Below, piece by piece: positions 33,873 to 45,214 of a DNA stretch of 64,000 bases (position 1 is the stretch's first letter; each line of letters begins with the position of its first letter). The position numbers and the translations under genes are program-made. Source of the DNA: Cryptomeria japonica (taxonomy: Eukaryota > Streptophyta > Pinopsida > Cupressales > Cupressaceae); contig NC_081407.1 of the NCBI RefSeq assembly GCF_030272615.1, forward strand, positions 270,043,870 through 270,107,869. Direction: 5' to 3'. The notes under the pieces were generated by a model. It did not search any database. It saw only the letters and a program-made list of their open reading frames with translations, and was not told where the DNA came from.

Positions 33873-35464
33873 TGATAACTCAATGATGAACCACGAGTAC
33901 CAAAAAAGTACTGAGAGGGGGGGGTGAATAAGTACAAACACAAATACAGTCCAAAACCGGTTTGACAGCAAATACCCCAAATGACTGACAAATAGGGATA
34001 CCGGTAAAACAAAGTGCAACTGGTAACATCCAGTACAGCTCAATCAGTCATGAACCGGTCACTCAATAAGCTACCCTCTTAGCTCAATACTACAGTATCA
34101 TTATATTCGCATGCATAAATAGGTAAACTTAACCATCTGATCTTCAAAACAGTGAGTTCAATATGTTTTATAGATAGGCATAAAACATAGAACCTTCATA
34201 TGCTTAACAGGTAAAACAAAGCATCACAAGACAAAAGCATTTCACATGACACACATATTTTTCACGTGAAAAACCAACTGGGAAAAACCACAGTGGGGAT
34301 GAATACCCACAAGCTACTCTTTGAACTCTTTAGAAGTCCACTCTCTTAGGAGCCTTGTCCGGTTAAAGACATTACAATAGGTTCTGCTAGGAACTGATCC
34401 TGTTAGGGATCACCCGGTTAAGGGTTAAACCCGGTAGGGTCACCTTGTTAGAGGATTTCAAGAGCTCAATAGCTGAAAGGATCTCCTAAGCTCTATAGCT
34501 TCTCATAACTCATTAGCCTCGAGTTACCCGGTTAAGAGATTTGAATCAAGCCTGTTAGGACCACCCAATTTAAGGGATTTTGAATCAAGCCAGTTAAGGC
34601 TACCCTATTAGGGGATTTTACAACTGTTGAAGTGGTTAGAGATCAACAAGAATTACAATGATCTGTTAACAACACTCAATGCTAATGCAGATCCGTTTAG
34701 GCTCCTCTTTTCCTTCTGCACTTTCACTTTGCAGGTATCTCTTCTCTCCTTTGGTCTAGCAAGAATTACGTATCACTTCCCTTGGATACACACTCACAAA
34801 TTTTGCCAACAACCTTAGAAAGAAACACAACATTGACCTTATAGGAAACATATAGGTCGGTAGCAAAAACCCTAAACCCTAAACCCTAAACCTGTTAGGT
34901 TAAGCAATTTAAATGGTTCGATCCTGACCGTTGAAACATACTGCATTAAATGCAACAATCTTGAGTCGATCTCAAGACATTCTCCATCATCCATTATCCA
35001 CCAATTTCATGGCGGCTGATAACCCATCATGCATTATCACTGTTTGACAGACTTCGAACATTCCCAAGGTAGATAGGAATAGTCATCTTCATGCAAGATC
35101 CTTCATGCACACAGAGCTTACGTGGCAACACGATCTGTCCTCCATCATACTGCTAACTCATCACACAAAGATCATTGATTGAGTCACACAGACTTGAGGT
35201 ACTCCAACCGAAAATCCTGAAGTGGAAGCTACCTACCAACCGGTAGTCATACAATGCTTCCATTTGTCGATTCCCATAACTACATGCCGGTTCACCTTGA
35301 ACAAATATGTCGCTTCACTTTGGCATATAAACCAGTTCATACATATGTTGGTTCCTCTCTCGCTTTACCTACCACATGTGCCGGTTCACACCATGTCTCA
35401 TATTGACATCAATGACAACATACAATATCATTATGTCTTCATGCTGGTTTACATAATGCCAACA
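33873..35464 (-). repeat. Copia-F 3' LTR
   Basis: 1592 bp, plus-strand TGATAACTCA...ATGCCAACA. Contains an 8-G run (33917-33924), the two-box module at 34264-34298 and three CCCTAAA telomere-type units at about 34868-34890. Confidence 0.94.
34867..34893. repeat. telomere-like CCCTAAA units in LTR
   Basis: Three consecutive CCCTAAA units. The partner LTR has two at about 44012-44027. This is the plant telomere unit but far too short for a telomere. Confidence 0.85.
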
Positions 35465-35478
35465 ATCTCCCCCTTTGG
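35465..35478 (-). other. polypurine tract of Copia-F
   Basis: The minus strand CCAAAGGGGGAGAT adjoins the 3' LTR. More tracts and the hairpin follow to about 35670. Confidence 0.82.
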
Positions 35479-35501
35479 CATTGATGGCAATATACAAAAG
35501 A

Positions 35502-35605
35502 TATCTTCTCTGCTTCACATCTTCTCCCCATTTGCTGTAGGTATCTTCTCTGCTTCACATCTTCTCCCCATTTGCTGCAAATATCTTTTCGCTTCACTCC
35601 TTCTC
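35502..35605. repeat. three tandem copies of a 40-bp unit
   Basis: Units start at 35502, 35542 and 35582 (period 40). The first two are almost identical; the third is degenerate. Each contains a CTTCTCCCC purine-tract complement. Confidence 0.85.
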
Positions 35606-35748
35606 CCCCTCTGACAACAATGCCAAAGTGGAGGTACAATCATTTCTGTTTCATCATGCTGCTCCCCCTGAGGAGTAGCATCCTTCAACACACCAATCAA
35701 CCAAAAATTTGTCTTTCTAGTACCGAACTGATGTGGAACAATTACTTT

Positions 35749-36312
35749 TTAGTTCACCTCCTGAAGAGGCAATACCCCTAATTCACCTCTCAAATGCACA
35801 AATGTTGTCTTTGGGAGAGGCTTGGTGAATATGTCTGCTAACTGCTCCTTACTGGACACATGCTCCAGTGCAATCTCTTTATTTTGAACCTTTTCCCTCA
35901 AGAAATGATACTTAAGCTCAAAATGCTTGGTTCTAGAATGTAAAACCAGATTATTTGATATATTGATAGCACTTGTGTTATCACAAAATATACTTACCGG
36001 TTCAGATACAGGGATCTTGAAGCCTTCCAGTACATGCTTCATCCAAATTGTTTGAGTGTATTTCATGAAAGCTGCAACATACTCTACTTCCACTATAGAC
36101 TGAGAGATACAACTCTGCTTTTTACTCATCCATGAGACCAGTCTACCACCGAGAAAGAATGCACCACCGGTTGTGCTCTTCCGGTCATCCACATTACCTG
36201 CCCAATCAGCATTTGTGAACACTTTCAGATTGAAATTATTGTTGTATGGGTACCACAATCCATAGTCTACTGTTCCCTTCGGATACCTAAGAATCCGCTT
36301 GACAACAATCAA
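35749..36312 (-). pseudogene. Copia-F RNase H domain
   Basis: 187 codons: KRILRYPKGTVDYGL, NADWAGNVDDRKSTTGGAFF, SWMSKKQSCISQS, FCDNTSAINISNNLVLHSRTKH and ADIFTKPLPKTTFVHLRGE, ending at the natural terminator. It continues the RT frame across TAG at 36334-36336. Confidence 0.92.
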
Positions 36313-36333
36313 GTGATATTCTCTTGGACTCTT

Positions 36334-37299
36334 CTAGAACCTTGCAGTAATGCCAACTGCATGTGCAATATCCGGTTTGCTATGCACTAAATAATGCAAC
36401 TTACCAATCATTGATCGATATTCCTTCTCATCAACCAGTGCAGAATCATCCTCTTTTGTCAATTTGCAACCGGTCACCATCAGTGTACCAACCAGTTTGC
36501 TATCTTCCATGCCAAAAGTCTTCAACATCTCTTTGACATATTTGGACTAATTGATGAAGATTCCATCTTCCATCTGCTGGATCTGCAGTCCAATGAAGAA
36601 CTTAATCTCCCCTATGAGTGACATCTCAAACTCTTTCTTCATCTCATTAACAAACTCATGACTCATCTTGTCATCTCCACCAGAGATGATATCATCAACA
36701 AAAACTTCACAGATCAGGATCTGATCTCCTTCAGACTTCAAGTAGATATTGCTATCTTCACTTGTTCTCTCAAATCCAATCTTCATAAGATGGGAATGTA
36801 GGTGCTCATACCATGCCCTAGGTGCTTGCTTTAGACCATATAATGCTTTATGTAGCCTACATACCATGTCACTGTCTTCAGATAGGGCAAACCCATCTAG
36901 TTGCTCAATATACACCTCCTCTTCAAGTACACCATTTAGGAATGCAGATTTTACTTCCATTTGATATACCTTTAACCTCTTAAAAGCTGCATATGCAAGA
37001 AGCATACGAACTCCTTCCAATCTAGCTACAGGAGCAAAGGTTTCCCCATAGTCTTCTCCTTCTTCTTGAGCATATCCTTTGCATACCAATCTGGCTTTAT
37101 TCCTAATCACTGTGCCATCCCCATTCAACTTATTTCTGAACACCCATTTGGTGCCAATGACATTTTTATGCTCTAATCTGGGTACCAAGGACCATGTACC
37201 ATTTTTCTCTATCTGGTCAATTTCTTCTTCCATTGCCTTGATCCAGTCTTCATTTTTATGAGCCTCTTTGAATGACTTAGGCTCAAATTCAGAGATCAT
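36334..37299 (-). pseudogene. Copia-F reverse transcriptase domain
   Basis: WSLVPRLEHKNVIGTKWVFR, GYAQEEGEDYGETFAPVARLE, MEVKSAFLNGVLEEEVYIEQ, ALYGLKQAPRAWYEHL, catalytic FVDDIISGGDD and IKFFIGLQIQQ are open to 36547. A TAG there (glutamine expected before SKYVKE) separates the last 65 codons (FGMEDSKLVGT...RPDIAHAVG-like KPDIAHAVG). Confidence 0.92.
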
Positions 37300-37359
37300 A
37301 CATGAATTTTCTCTGATCTTTCTTCTAGTAAGGATTCCTACATCCTTATCACCTATGAT

Positions 37360-37950
37360 CTACTTGGGATCATGATTCAACTTGACATATCGAGGAATGG
37401 TCTTAACTAGTTCTTCTTGCTTTTCTTCTTCATCCTCATCTTCATTAGTATCAGCATTCACCGGTTCAGGAACACTGTTACTGGTACTCGGTTGACTGAC
37501 AACTAGTTCCCAGAAGGTTGCAACTGGTTCATTTACAGCTTGCTCATTACCAGTTTCCTCGGTCTTCTCAGAGGATTCATCAACTCTTACATTGATGCTT
37601 TCCATAATTCTCTGAGTCCTATTGTTGTAGCACTTGAAAGCTTTACTCTTGGTGGAATATCCTAGAAATATTCCCTCATCACATTTACCTTCAAATTTGC
37701 CCTGATGTTCACTCCTCTTGATGTAACATTTTCTACCAAATACCGTAAAGTAGTTAACCATAGGTGTCTTACCGGTCCAATACTCATAAGGAGTTTTGTC
37801 CTTACCCTTTTTGATGAGTACCCAGTTCATAGTGTAGACTGCAGTGCTCACCGCTTCTCTCCAAAAGGTGTGAGCTACCTTTCCTTGGATCAACATGGTT
37901 CTAGCTGCTTCAACCACCATCTGGTTATTCCTCTCTGCTAGGCCATTCTA
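37360..37950 (-). pseudogene. Copia-F integrase C-terminal part and linker
   Basis: Begins after two adjacent TAG codons at 37953-37948 that replace the glutamine pair of the family motif TPQQNG. NGLAERNNQ carries the catalytic Glu, then HTFWREAVSTAVYTMN, YFTVFGRKCYIKRSE and FLGYSTKSKAFKCYN, followed by an acidic linker ending in TAG at 37360. Confidence 0.9.
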
Positions 37951-38873
37951 CTATGGAGTCAGAGGGGCAGACAGCTGTCTCTTGATGCCAAATTCTTCAC
38001 AATACTTGTTGAATTCACCAGAAGTGAATTCCCCTCCTTGATCAGTTATGAGACATTTGATCCTTTTGTCGCTTTCCTTCTCCACTAATGCTCTAAAAGC
38101 TTTGAATTTCACAAAGGCTTCATACTTGTCTTTCAAGAATGTGACCCACATCATTCCTGAGCACTCATCAGTGAGAATCATGAAGTACCTATCACCCTGC
38201 ACACTTCTAGTTTTCATAAGACCACATAAATTAGTATGCACAAGATCAAGCAAGTTGTCAGCAATGAAAGATTTACCTCTAGAGGTTGAGGAAGATATTT
38301 TCCCCAATTGACACTCTCTGCATAAGGTATTGTCCGGTTTGCTCAACACCGGCAACCCTCTAACTGCCTTGATCTTACTAGCCTTTACAATGTTATCAAA
38401 GTTTACATGGTAGAGTCTCCTATGCCATATCCAGCTATCATCAAGCTTAGCCATAAGACATGTACTTATATTTGCATTCAGATGAAATAAGTTACCTTTA
38501 GTCTGCATGCCGGTGGCCACCAATTTACCATCTTTTCCCTTGATTCTACAAGCTCCATTGTTGAATTTCAGAGTGAGGCCACTGTCATTTAGCTGGGCAA
38601 TGCTTAGAAGGTTGTGTCTGAGACCATCAACCCAGTACACATTGTCAGCACTACTCTTTCCATTCAAAGAGATGGACCCTCTGCCTTTGACCATGCATGG
38701 TGCATCATTGCCAAAGCGAACCACACCACCATCATACTCCTCTAAGGATAGAAACTTGCTCCGGTCACCAGTCATATGGTGAGAACAACCACTGTCAATG
38801 ATCCACTCATTGGAATTACCAAACCGGGAGACAAGAGCCTTCTTGTCTGCCACATCTTCCTTTACAGCAACAA
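37951..38873 (-). pseudogene. Copia-F protease and integrase N-terminal part
   Basis: From the LTR I junction: VAVKEDVADKKALV, aspartic protease IIDSGCSHHMTGD, GLRHNLLSIAQL, zinc-binding WHRRLYHVNF...CRECQLGK (one Cys is Tyr) and integrase core. The first catalytic position reads LVHTNLCG with Asn instead of Asp, a G-to-A change. The second Asp (TDQGGEF) is kept. The frame is continuous with gag once LTR I and one AACAA are removed. Confidence 0.9.
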
Positions 38874-41800
38874 TGTAATGCCCCGCCAGGAAACCCCGAA
38901 GGGATAAGCCAAAACACAAGAATAGAGTGCAATAATTTTTTTTTTAAAGTTTCACCACATTAAGATACAACAAGATATCAAAGATTCAGATTACATAGCG
39001 GAAGACATCAACTAACACCTAAAGAGTTTCCCAACGAGATTACTTAAATTTCGCAATTCACTTAACTCACACAATTAATCCAATAAGCTGATTATCTTAA
39101 TAATGAGATGATTCTTAATCAGGATAATTTATTTCACAAGATGGAAACATTAATCACATGCAAAGATTCAACCATTAAGATCTATTCATAATCTTCATTC
39201 AAGCTTTTCATAAAAATACAAGCCATACATCTAATATTCTAACACACTAGAATTTCATCATAAACATATGAGATCTTTTCAAGCATACTTAATTTCCTTA
39301 ACAACAACTGAATATATTCCATTACTCTAAGCTACATTCTTTCATATTCCAATCTATTGCATTTAAAAGACGATTACATACATGCATCTACAATAAATCT
39401 CATCTAAACCACTTATCCATTCTAACATAAGCTAATCATACATGATAAAGCTGAATAAAGGAAACATAAGAGAATAACATCACATAACACCATAATGATC
39501 TCGGAGTTCACCCCTAAAGGGCTACATCTCCGGGTCTGCTCAACTGCAAGACCCCTCTGATAATTAATAAAGTTAAGAGTACAAGAGGTTACACCATTTA
39601 CAATCCTGCCATCAAGGCGAAACATAAACAATATACAAGCGACCGCATCGGTCAATTGATACATAAACGATCCCTGAAAAGAAAAGGATCCAGCTGAACA
39701 TAATCAAAGCTAATACAAAGGTCCAGGAGAGCATCCACAAGACTGAGCCATCACCACCCAAGGTCTAACATGAAACCAAGAACTTACAAGGGCAAAAACA
39801 ATAGGGCGACCCACAAAAGTGCTCCTGACAGGACAAAATGACAACACACTAGCGAACGTAGGGACAAGTGTCATCACACAACCTGGTGTGGTTACCATGG
39901 CAGGTCTTCATAGGTCCCAACCCCATACATTGGGTTACCTTGGCAACCTAATCCGAGGCTCCGACCCATCCAAGCCTCATGTGGACCCACACATCCTCTC
40001 GTGAAGACAAGGATGATGGTTTGCAATTTCAGGCCTTCTCACAGCATGCCGGGTCTATGTTAGCACTCGTCCCATGTGTGAGGCAAATTTTATCTTACTT
40101 AGAGATTACATTCTAATCTACTGTTAGGTTATCACTTATTAGACTCACTTTCGACGGGTAACCCAACAGCCACTTTGGGCGCGACCCCCAATTGAAAGCC
40201 ACTTTCCCATACGACACTAGACTATACTCAGACGAACTCAAAACCCAAGGAATACACATGGTCAGACGAATGGAATTCAAGAAGGAGAAATCCACCATTT
40301 GGTCAAACATGACATCATACGAGGTACACTGATAGACGGTACTCTAACTAGAGACCTGACCAACTAAGGTCAGCCACAAATCATCATTCGACTCCCACAT
40401 AGAGGATATGACCAACTACGACACCACCACAAGGCAATAGTCAACTCGGAACCGAGGACAGAAACAGATACCCCAAATCAATCCATACGACAGGTTCCTA
40501 TCAGACAAAGCACGACTTGCCATTACATAAGCAAAAGCGAATACAGAACTAAACTCGCATAGGAATATTCAACAGATACAATCTTTCCGAATTGATCTAA
40601 ATATTAAAATTGATCAAGTTTCTACATGATCTATGTTTCCAAAATACACTAGCAGGAAATCATCATTGCGAGGTGAATACAATATCACAATTGCAATAGT
40701 ACCATTGTCTATTTCTCAAATAGAGGAAAAATATAAATTAACCAGTCATTTTACTAAAAGAATCTCAGTGACTAACAATTTTCCCAAATGATACTTAATT
40801 AAATTTTCAAAAGCACATCGTTTAAATTCATAATGTCCAAGGGTTAAATATTCATTTCTAACATTTCCAGATGGCCTATATCATCAAAATCTTCAAACAA
40901 TATATATTCGTGAATAAAGTATGTTTTATCTCGAAAATTCTTCCAATATAAACAATATTTCATCTTCCCAAAATATACACAATTAAAATTAAACCTTGCA
41001 TATTAACCCAATTAAATATTCATCAGCATAAATACATTTATGCCCCAATAATCATAATGAAAAACTTAATTAAAAATTACCATAAAATAATATTAACATA
41101 TTATATATATATTTTTTTTAATAAATAAAAAAATACATTAAAAAAAAAACATTTTTTTAAAAACTAATTAAAAAAAAACAATTTAAAAAGGGGCGGCAAA
41201 GGCTGGGCCCACCTCCCAATGCGGATGGCTAGGCGCCCAAACCCTAGCCGCAGGAGAGACCCGCACGGGCGGCGCCACTGTGGTGCCCGCAAGTTCCGCG
41301 GCGCCCTGCGGCCACCACAGTGAGCCCGCGGCCACTGCGAATGGCGAGCAAGAGCGGGGGAGGGGAGGAGGAGGCGGGTGGAGCTCCGCTCCCCGCCCTC
41401 CAAACCCCAAACCCATAACGAAATCCCGATTAATTTAGTCTATTAATCTTTAATGCACAAACACATATTTAATCAAATTAAATACTAAGGACTAATTAAT
41501 CAATTTAACCATTCACACCATGCACGCAAACCAAGAAAGTCAACCAGATAGACGACTCGCAAACCCAAACAAAAAGGGAATACCGACGACGACTGACGAT
41601 GCTCACCTGAGCACGACTATGGTCAACTAGGGTCTTACGACCACCTAATCCAACTCTAAGGATTAAAGAGGTACACTCAAACCTGCAAATCCAGGTGAAG
41701 ACGAACCTCGCACTCATGCGGCATTGTACCTGAAATCTCCTGCAACCAAGAGTCATACATGCATACATATATAAACTTAATGAAAGCGTTAGCCCGATAT

Positions 41801-41962
41801 TAATACCATGAAATAGGAACACTAAACAACTAGCATACAACTAGTCTGGAAACCACATCAACGGCTATGCATTAAATCAAACATCTGACTATAACATTAT
41901 ATTATGATAAACTAACCGAGATAAAACTGAGATTAGAAATTGATTAGGGCAAGGGTACTACA
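38874..41962. repeat. LTR I: 3.1-kb solo LTR inserted in Copia-F gag-pol
   Basis: 3089 bp from TGTAATGCCC to GGTACTACA with perfect duplication AACAA (38869-38873 and 41963-41967). No polyprotein motif on either strand. Orientation is uncertain. It contains an AT-rich A/T-run stretch (41100-41190) next to a sharply GC-rich block (41188-41405). Small open frames within that block have no recognisable motif and probably reflect base composition. Confidence 0.78.
41188..41405. other. GC-rich block inside LTR I
   Basis: About 218 bp of clearly higher G+C than anything else in the window, with many CpG. It may be an R/5' leader region of the LTR or captured sequence. Confidence 0.6.
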
Positions 41963-41967
41963 AACAA

Positions 41968-42931
41968 ACACAATGTCTTCATTCTCTTCTTCTAATTCCT
42001 CATCTGTGACACCTTCATCAACTACCACAAAACAATTTCTCCGGTTTCCTCCTTTGAATTTCTTCAACCTTTTCAGTTTATCCTTGTTGTCACTATTGGG
42101 ACAGTTCATAGCAATATGTCCTATCCGGTTACAGGAGAAACATTTCAAAGGGAGCTTACCTTTGTATTTACCAGTCCCTTTTGGAAATCTCCTGGCAAGA
42201 AGAGCTTCAAATTTCATTAGAAACTCTTCATCCTTCATTTCTCTGTTCTGATTAGGTTCCCCACTAGTGCTAGCCTCTTTTCCTTTTCTGGATGGTATAG
42301 CAGAGGCTTTAAAAGCTGAATTCGTCTTTTGAACACTGCTATCAAAACTATTCAGTTCATAGGCTATCAACTTGGCTATGATGGAGTCCAAGGACACCTT
42401 AGACTTGTCTATTGATCTCAGCTCTTGAATAGCAGTGACCCTTATTGCATAGACCGGAAACAGGGATCTCAGGACTTTACTTACCATAGTGGAATCTTCT
42501 ATTTTGCCACCTGCACTCTTTATTTCTCCAACAACTATTTTGATTCTTATTCCATACTGCTGAATGGGCTCTCCTTCAACCATCCGCATGTCTTCAAACT
42601 TCCCTCTCAGGCTTTCTTCCTTAGCCTGTTTTACATGCTCATCACCACCATAAATATTTTCAAGAGCATCCCATACCTCTTTGGGATTTTCCTTGTCCTG
42701 AACATCAATAAACTCAATGTCAGATAGACTACTGATGAGGGCTTCCATGACTTGTCCATTTTCTTGTATCTCTCTCTTTTGGTCATCGGTGAGAGTACCG
42801 GTAGGAACAACATATACATTTTCAACATAACTTCAGTGTTGAACACCCATGCTTTTGATGAATATCTTCATCCTGTCTTTCCATATACCAAAATTTTCCT
42901 TGTTAAACTTTGGACCTTCCCTCTTCATCAT
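41968..42931 (-). pseudogene. Copia-F gag
   Basis: From ATG at 42929-42931: GPKFNKENFGIWKDRMKIF, a TGA near 42839 where tryptophan is expected, then VWDALENIYGGDEHVKQAK, the gag helical region, an intact zinc knuckle CFSCNRIGHIAMNC, and a basic then acidic segment ending DEELEEENEDIVFV at the LTR I insertion. Gag forms the particle; the knuckle binds RNA (family knowledge). Confidence 0.9.
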
Positions 42932-42986
42932 TTGACTAGGATCTTTTCCTCAAGCGGTTAAGCTTACAACATAGAGGACCTGGAGT

Positions 42987-42998
42987 GCTTTGATACCA
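42987..42998 (-). other. primer-binding site of Copia-F
   Basis: The minus strand reads TGGTATCAAAGC beside the 5' LTR; one transition from the tRNA-Met site. Confidence 0.88.
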
Positions 42999-43000
42999 AT

Positions 43001-44600
43001 TGATAACTCAATGATGAACCACGAGTACCAAACCGGTACTGAGAGGGGGGGGTGAATCAGTACAAACACAAATACAGTCCAAAACCAGTTTGATAGCAAA
43101 TACCCCAAATGACTGACAAACAACGATACCGGTAAAACAGAGTGCAACCGGTAACATCCAGTATAGCTCAATCAGTCATGAACTGGTCACTCAATAAGCT
43201 ACCCTCTTAGCTCAATACTATAGTATCATTATATTCTCATGCATAAGTAGGTAAACTTAACCATCAGATCTTCAAAATAGTGAGTTCAATATGTTTTATA
43301 GATAGGCATAAAACATAGAACCTTCATATGCTTAATAGGTAAAACAAAGCATCACAAGACAAAAGCATTTCACATGACACACATATTTTTCATGTGGAAA
43401 CCCAACTAGGAAAAACCACGGTGGGGATGAATACCCACAAGCTACTTTTTGAACTCTTTAGAAGTTTGCTCTGTTAGGAGCCTTGTCCGGTTAAAGACAT
43501 TACAATAGGTTCTGCTAGGAACTGATCCTGTTAGGGATCACCCGGTTAAGGGATACCCGATTAAGGGTTAAACCCAGTAGGGTCACCTTGTTAGAGGATT
43601 TCAAGAACTCAATAGCTGAAAGGATCTCCTAAACTCTATAGCTTCTCAGAAATCATTAGCCTTGAGTTACCCAGTTAAGGGATTTGAATCAAGCCTATTA
43701 GGACCACCCGATTTAAGGGATTTTGAATCAAGCCAGTTAAGGCTACCCTGTTAGGGTATTTTACAACTGTTGAAGTGGCTAGAGATCAACAGGAATTACA
43801 ATGATCTATTAACAACACTCAATGCTAATGCAGATCCATTTAGGCTCCTCTTTTCCTTCTGCACTTTCACTTTGCAGGTATCTCTTCTCTCCTTTGGTCT
43901 GGCAAGAATTACGTATCACTTCCCTTGGATACACATTCACAACTTTTGCCAACAACCTTAGAAAGAAACACAACATCGACCTTATAGGAAACATACAGGT
44001 CGGTAGCAAAAACCCTAAACCCTAAACCTATTAGGTTAAGCAATTTAAATGGTTCGATCTTGACCATTGAAACATACTGCATTAAATGCAACAATCTTGA
44101 GTCGATCTCAAGACATTATCCATCATCCATTATCCACCGATTTCATGGCGGCTGATAACCCATCACGTGTTATCACCGTTTGATAGACTTCGCACATTCC
44201 TGAGGTAGATAGGAATAGTCATCTTCATGTAAGATCCTTCACGCACACAGAGCTTACGTGGCAACACGATATGTCCTCCATCATACTACTAACTCATCAC
44301 ACAAAAATCATTGATTGAGTCACACAGACTTGAGGTACTCTAACCAGAAATCCTGAAGTGGAAGCTACCTACCAACTGGTAGTCATACAATGCTTCCATG
44401 TGTCGATTCCCATAACTACATGCCAGTTCACCTTGAACAAATATGCCACTTCACTTTGGCATATAAACCGGTTCATACATATGCCAGTTCCTCTCTCGCT
44501 TCACCTATCACATGTGCCGGTTCACACCATGTCTCATATTGACATCAATGACAACATACAATATCATTATGTCTTCATGCCGGTTTACATAATGCCAACA
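43001..44600 (-). repeat. Copia-F 5' LTR
   Basis: 1600 bp, homologous to 33873-35464, followed by TAAAC. Differs by one fewer CCCTAAA unit and by an extra 15-bp piece (GGGATACCCGATTAA) near 43550. Confidence 0.94.
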
Positions 44601-44777
44601 TAAACTCGATGAGAATATTTTGAATCCAAATAGTCTTAGTTGTGATATTGTTCTCCCCTTTATACTCAAAATCTATTGATGAAAGAGAAATTGTAGACTA
44701 CTTCTTGCCCAACCAATAAATCGTATTGAAACCAAGTGAGAAGCAATACCCTAAAGTAGACTTGTGATAGTAAGGAT
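44601..44777 (-). pseudogene. Copia-D RNase H piece 3
   Basis: The minus strand reads KSTLGYCFSLGFNTIYWLGKK, TAG in place of the usual glutamine, STISLSSIDFEYKG and IWIQNILIEF, the KSTSGYCFSLG...LSSTEAEY region of Copia RNase H. It joins piece 4 across element J and piece 2 across Copia-F. Confidence 0.88.
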
Positions 44778-45036
44778 TGTATATGGTGAAAATGGATAAC
44801 AATAATAATGATATTGAAAGGCTAAATGAATTCAACCACAAAACCCTAGCCTAACAACAACAAAGATCCACCATAACATATGAAGATTACCTAAGACAAT
44901 GCAAATCAAATGAAATCACAAAGATTATACCATCACATGTCCAATAGGGTTTGGATCTCCATTCTTCCTATCTCCATTGATCTTTCTTGATATATTTGCT
45001 CTCAGATTTTATGTGCACAAGAGCTCAATAAAGAAA
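44778..45036 (-). repeat. element J partial 3' LTR
   Basis: About 259 bp nearly identical to 45215-45474, including the outer TGTATATGGTG end. Similarity fades after AGCTCAATAAAGAA. Confidence 0.85.
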
Positions 45037-45193
45037 ATACGTGGTTCCAGATGTCACAAACGTGGCAAAAAATCAAAAACACGACTCGAAAGTGCGTAGA
45101 CGCGAAAATGTCGAAAATGTTGTCGAAAATACCAGATCTGCAACTTCAAACACAAAATCTGCAACAAAAATGTTAAATGCAAAAGGGACAAGA

Positions 45194-45214
45194 GTCCCAC
45201 CGAGCGTGCCAAAA
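45194..45214 (-). other. primer-binding site of element J
   Basis: The minus strand begins TTTTGGCACGCTCGGTGGGA directly after the 5' LTR. TGG start and composition differ from the tRNA-Met site of the Copia elements and resemble gypsy-type primer sites; the tRNA was not identified. Confidence 0.6.

Larger units (their letters stand above)
33873..44600 (-). mobile_element. Copia-F, full-length LTR retrotransposon containing solo LTR I
   Basis: 10728 bp, LTRs of 1592 and 1600 bp, perfect duplication TAAAC (33868-33872 and 44601-44605). Without LTR I (38874-41962) the gag-pol frame is one continuous frame of about 1360 codons from an ATG at 42931 to 35749. It is broken only by stops: TGA near 42839 and TAG at 37951, 37948, 37360, 36547 and 36334. 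No frameshift was seen. Catalytic FVDDI of RT is intact; the first integrase Asp is Asn. Confidence 0.93.

Noticed and set aside
34867-34893. Interstitial telomere or former chromosome end
   Set aside because: Only three units, present in both LTRs of one element, so it is part of the element.
41164-41416. Arg/Pro-rich small protein in the GC-rich block
   Set aside because: Several overlapping frames are open because of base composition; no domain, and it lies within a solo LTR.
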